Positions 6,572 through 8,322 of a stretch of DNA of 8,322 bases are shown here, piece by piece. Numbering within the stretch: position 1 is the first letter of the stretch; each line of letters opens with the position of its first letter. Source of the stretch: Aquificota bacterium (lineage in GTDB: Bacteria > Aquificota > Aquificia > Aquificales > Hydrogenothermaceae). The notes below the pieces were generated by a model. It was not told where the DNA came from, did no database searches, and saw only the letters and a list, made by a program, of their open reading frames with translations. The position numbers and the translations under genes are program-made. The stretch spans positions 1 through 8,322 of the forward strand of contig JAADDT010000018.1 of assembly GCA_013153765.1 (NCBI GenBank), given 5' to 3'.

Positions 6572-6831
6572 CAGTTTCCTTTTTCCTCCTCCGGAGAAGA
6601 GAATAACACTTCAGCCAGCTGGTCAAGTGCGTTCTTTACCTGATCGGGAGGTACGACGAAGGGAGTAACAACCACATCAACGCCCTCTTTAAAGAAGGTC
6701 TTCTTTATCAGCTCGTTAACCCTTTCCACTTCTTCAGGATCAAGCCCCACCCTTATTGAGTCTTCCGCTTCCTTATCCGTTATGAAAAATCCAACCAGTG
6801 CAAATGGATACCCTTTTTTCCCTTCGGACAT
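6571..6831 (-). CDS. Hypothetical 86-residue soluble protein
   Basis: I do not recognise this protein. It reads 'MSEGKKGYPFALVGFFIT...' and has no signal peptide, membrane segment, cysteine or histidine. The residues alternate in a way that suggests a small alpha/beta fold: a strand near 8-17 ('YPFALVGFFI'), an acidic helix with 'DPEEVERVNELIKKTFF' (31-47), a strand 'VDVVVTPFVV' (51-60), then a helix 'DQVKNALDQLAEVLFSS' (63-79) and an acidic tail. A GTG at 6873 would give 100 residues, but ATG 6831 is far better because AAGGAG lies at 6837-6842 with 5 nt spacing, and the longer form would overlap the whole end of the upstream gene. Its ATG shares one base with the upstream TAA, and its TGA shares one base with the dapB ATG, so all three are probably co-translated. 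Reality as a gene is well supported; its function is unknown. Confidence 0.8.
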   Translation of the reverse strand: MSEGKKGYPFALVGFFITDKEAEDSIRVGLDPEEVERVNELIKKTFFKEGVDVVVTPFVVPPDQVKNALDQLAEVLFSSPEEEKGN

Positions 6832-6950
6832 TACTTCTCCTTGGTACCCATCTTGTACATAATTGTGCCCCACAGAACCAGCAACATTGCAAGCATAAGA
6901 ACAAACAGGATTACCTCTGCCGGTGGAATTCCGCCGTAAGTTGCCTCCAT
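6831..6950 (-). CDS. Hypothetical 39-residue single-span membrane peptide
   Basis: This is a short gene with its own strong start signals. ATG at 6950 is preceded by AGGAGGT at 6959-6965 with 8 nt spacing, below a perfect TATAAT. The peptide has a short polar N-terminus ('MEATYGGIPPAE'), one hydrophobic helix of about 20 residues (12-32, rich in Leu, Val and Met) and a basic tail ('YKMGTKEK'). By the positive-inside rule the C-terminus should face the cytoplasm. Its TAA overlaps the ATG of the 86-residue gene by one base (TAATG). Size and shape resemble small accessory subunits of respiratory complexes such as CcoQ or CydX, but there is no specific motif and no oxidase gene in view, so I give no function. 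It is the first gene of the dapB operon. Confidence 0.75.
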   Translation of the reverse strand: MEATYGGIPPAEVILFVLMLAMLLVLWGTIMYKMGTKEK

Positions 6951-6958
6951 GCCACTAT

Positions 6959-6965
6959 ACCTCCT
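6959..6965 (-). promoter_or_regulatory. Strong Shine-Dalgarno site of the 39-residue gene
   Basis: On the minus strand the sequence reads AGGAGGT, 8 nt before ATG 6950. It is one of the best matches to the anti-Shine-Dalgarno sequence in the window, and it supports the reality of this very short gene. Confidence 0.75.
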
Positions 6966-6979
6966 GATTTTGTTAATAA

Positions 6980-7006
6980 ATTATACTAAAGGTATTTTAG
7001 TGAAAA
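6980..7006 (-). promoter_or_regulatory. Promoter of the small-gene/dapB/AtpZ-like operon
   Basis: The minus strand carries a perfect -10 hexamer TATAAT (6985-6980). TTTTCA (7006-7001, 4 of 6 to consensus) lies 15 nt upstream; TTGCTT (7011-7006) is an alternative at 20 nt, so the -35 is uncertain. Expected transcription start is around 6973, giving a short leader of about 20-25 nt that holds the Shine-Dalgarno site. This 73-nt interval is the only sizeable gap in the minus-strand half of the window, consistent with a promoter region. Confidence 0.6.
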
Positions 7007-7040
7007 AGCAACAGGAAAAGGGCTTAACTTCCCTTCCTGT
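7003..7040 (-). terminator. Possible intrinsic terminator after coaX
   Basis: An inverted repeat straddles the coaX stop codon. ACAGGAA (7011-7017) pairs with TTCCTGT (7034-7040), and after a two-base bulge GGG (7020-7022) pairs with CCC (7031-7033), leaving an 8-nt loop. Downstream on the minus strand, after 3 nt, come five T residues (7007-7003). The stem is bulged and the T-run short and offset, so termination may be partial. The T-run falls inside the -35 region of the next promoter. Confidence 0.42.
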
Positions 7041-7791
7041 AAGCCTGATAGACCAGATACAGACCTTTCATAGGCAGGTATTTATCGTAAGTATATGGGA
7101 TTGAAAGTCCCTCGCTTATCAGCTTCCCTCCTCCACCTGTAAGTATTATCTTATGACCGTATCCGGCTTCCCTGTTTATCCTCTCAACCATACCTTCAAC
7201 AAGGGAAACGTAGCCAAAGTATATGCCTGACCTTATGCTGTCCACGGTCGTTTTCCCTATCACCTTTTTTTCACCTTTCAGGTTTACGGAAGGGAGTTTT
7301 GCCGTTTTTGAAAACAGTGCTGATATGCTTGCGTCTATCCCGGGAAATATTGCACCACCTTCGTATTCCCCCCTTTCGTTTACCACGTCAAAGGTTATTG
7401 CCGTGCCGAAATCAACCACAACCGCAGGAAAGCCGTATTTCACCGAAACGGCAAAGCCATTCACCAGACGGTCTATGCCCACCTCCTCAGGATTTGCGTA
7501 CCTGTTTTTTATGGGAACGGGAATGTCCTTTCCTACAAAAATCGGCTTTTTTCCCGTTGCCCGCAGGAACCCTTCCCCTATCCTGTCCTCAACTATAGGC
7601 ACAACGGAAGACACGAGGCAGGCTTCCACCTCAGGATTTCCCTCAAGGGATAGGATATGGGAGATGTCCAGAAGCCAGTCGTCAGAGGTTTTGCCCTTGT
7701 CCGTTTTAAGCCTGTATGTGTGTATCCTGTTAAGACTGTATATGAAACCGAACTCTACAGTGGTATTTCCTATGTCTATACCTACTAACAT
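7024..7791 (-). CDS. coaX: Type III pantothenate kinase
   Basis: CoaX phosphorylates pantothenate with ATP, the first step of coenzyme A synthesis, and belongs to the ASKHA (actin/hexokinase-like) fold. The 255-residue length is normal for the family. Motifs in order are the phosphate-binding 'GIDIGNTTVEFG' (D6 and N9 to T10), 'YANPEEVGIDRLVNGFA' (98-114, with the pantothenate-binding G105-x-D107-R108), the second phosphate motif 'VVVDFGTAITFD' (124-135, D127) and 'GGAIFPGI' (145-152), ending with 'IILTGGGGKL' (215-224). Unlike types I and II, CoaX enzymes are typically not feedback-inhibited by CoA and need a monovalent cation. This is family knowledge. ATG 7791 lies 3 nt after the amidase stop with AGGA inside the amidase end, so the two are cotranscribed. 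A possible terminator hairpin overlaps the stop codon. Confidence 0.96.
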   Translation of the reverse strand: MLVGIDIGNTTVEFGFIYSLNRIHTYRLKTDKGKTSDDWLLDISHILSLEGNPEVEACLVSSVVPIVEDRIGEGFLRATGKKPIFVGKDIPVPIKNRYANPEEVGIDRLVNGFAVSVKYGFPAVVVDFGTAITFDVVNERGEYEGGAIFPGIDASISALFSKTAKLPSVNLKGEKKVIGKTTVDSIRSGIYFGYVSLVEGMVERINREAGYGHKIILTGGGGKLISEGLSIPYTYDKYLPMKGLYLVYQAYRKGS

Positions 7792-7794
7792 TAA

Positions 7795-8322
7795 CTATTC
7801 CTGAAAGAAGTAATCCACTACAGCATTATAAATGCCGAAGCTGAAATTTTCCAGAAAGAGGTCGTTTTTAAGCAGTTGTGCGTCCACAGGATCAGTGATG
7901 TAAAGTACCTCTATCAGGACGGAAGGTATGCCCGGCGTTTTCAGTACTGCAAAGTTCGCACTGTCTATGTCCTTAAAGTCAGTGATGCTTTTCAGGTATT
8001 TCCTTAAATGTTTTGCAAAGCTCCTGCCCTCGTTCATTGTGGTGCTTATGGCAAGGTCAGCCACTATCCTGTTCACTACAGGATTTGCACTTACCTTAAC
8101 GTAATCTATCACCGCCTTGTTTTCCCTCTGCTCAACCAGTCTGGCAAGCTTTGACCTTGCCCCCCTCAGGTTCAAGGTATAGATGTAAGTACCTGACTCC
8201 GTTCTGGTGGGAGAGGCATTACAATGTATGCTGATGAAAAGGTCTGCCTTCTTCTTCACCGCAAATACTGTCCTGTCGTAAAGCTTTACGTACCTGTCCC
8301 TGCTTCTGGTAAGGTAAACCTT
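7795..8322 (-). CDS. N-acetylmuramoyl-L-alanine amidase (Amidase_3, AmiA/B/C-like), N-terminally truncated by the window
   Basis: This zinc amidase cuts the bond between N-acetylmuramic acid and L-alanine in peptidoglycan, usually in the periplasm at the division septum. The frame stays open to the window edge, giving 175 C-terminal residues that begin 'KVYLTRSRDRYVKLYDRT', a typical Amidase_3 stretch. An internal GTG at 8259 is not the real start. Visible catalytic elements are 'ADLFISIHCNAS' with zinc ligand H33 of the fragment, and the catalytic glutamate E138 in 'PSVLIEVLYITD'. The first two zinc ligands (the GHGG region and its following Glu) and any signal peptide or AMIN domain lie beyond 8322. 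The insert between these motifs (about 50-125) is helical and charged. In AmiA/B/C this position holds the autoinhibitory helix, but I cannot show that here. Confidence 0.93.
   Translation of the reverse strand, partial: KVYLTRSRDRYVKLYDRTVFAVKKKADLFISIHCNASPTRTESGTYIYTLNLRGARSKLARLVEQRENKAVIDYVKVSANPVVNRIVADLAISTTMNEGRSFAKHLRKYLKSITDFKDIDSANFAVLKTPGIPSVLIEVLYITDPVDAQLLKNDLFLENFSFGIYNAVVDYFFQE

Noticed and set aside
6589..6596. CTCCGGAG palindrome upstream of dapB
   Set aside because: It is only 8 bp and inside coding sequence; it overlaps the purine-rich ribosome-binding region and is expected by chance in Glu-rich codons.
6571..6873. Longer 100-residue form of the 86-residue protein from GTG 6873
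   Set aside because: It would overlap 43 bases of the upstream small gene and has no good ribosome site, while ATG 6831 has AAGGAG at 5 nt.
7223..7804. 193-residue plus-strand open frame opposite coaX
   Set aside because: It lies fully antisense to a clearly conserved pantothenate kinase. Its product is Ser/Pro/Phe-rich with no motif, as expected from a frame shadow.
7795..8259. GTG 8259 as start of the amidase gene
   Set aside because: The frame stays open to 8322 and the extra residues (KVYLTRSRDR...) are a conserved Amidase_3 stretch, so the gene continues past the window.

Overview
The window looks like a tightly packed piece of a thermophilic bacterial chromosome, most likely Aquificota. 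This is an inference. It rests on purine-rich coding strands, heavy use of AGG/AGA for Arg and ATA for Ile, Lys/Glu-rich proteins, and a stand-alone 5'-3' exonuclease. The last is known from Aquifex, whose DNA polymerase I lacks that domain. No rRNA, tRNA, CRISPR, insertion sequence or phage gene was seen, and no stretch longer than about 75 bases lacks a gene.

Plus strand, 1-5539: a co-directional run of seven genes. It begins with the C-terminal part of an ABC-3 family metal permease, then 16S rRNA methyltransferase RsmE, haem enzyme HemB, a membrane-anchored M23 peptidase, a stand-alone 5'-3' exonuclease, endonuclease III and an NrnA-like DHH phosphoesterase. Junctions are very tight (+4, +36, +3, -1, about -41, -1 nt). 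The last four genes are therefore probably translationally coupled. The only gap able to hold a promoter is in front of hemB.

Minus strand, 8322-5529: two transcription blocks. The upstream block is the C-terminal part of an N-acetylmuramoyl-L-alanine amidase followed by type III pantothenate kinase (coaX), with a possible terminator at the coaX stop codon. A 73-nt gap then carries a perfect TATAAT -10 element and a strong Shine-Dalgarno sequence. These lead a second block of four overlapping genes: a 39-residue single-span membrane peptide, an 86-residue soluble protein, dapB, and an AtpZ/AtpI-like two-helix protein. The last gene runs tail-to-tail into nrnA with an 11-bp coding overlap.

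Functionally the window mixes housekeeping roles: metal import, rRNA modification, tetrapyrrole and CoA synthesis, cell-wall precursor synthesis (DapB) and remodelling (M23 peptidase, amidase), and DNA/RNA end processing (exonuclease, Nth, NrnA). The points most worth following are the sliding-clamp-like motif at the C-terminus of the stand-alone exonuclease, the exonuclease-Nth-NrnA cassette, and the two unrecognised small genes that lead the dapB operon. I found no clear defence system or other wholly new system.
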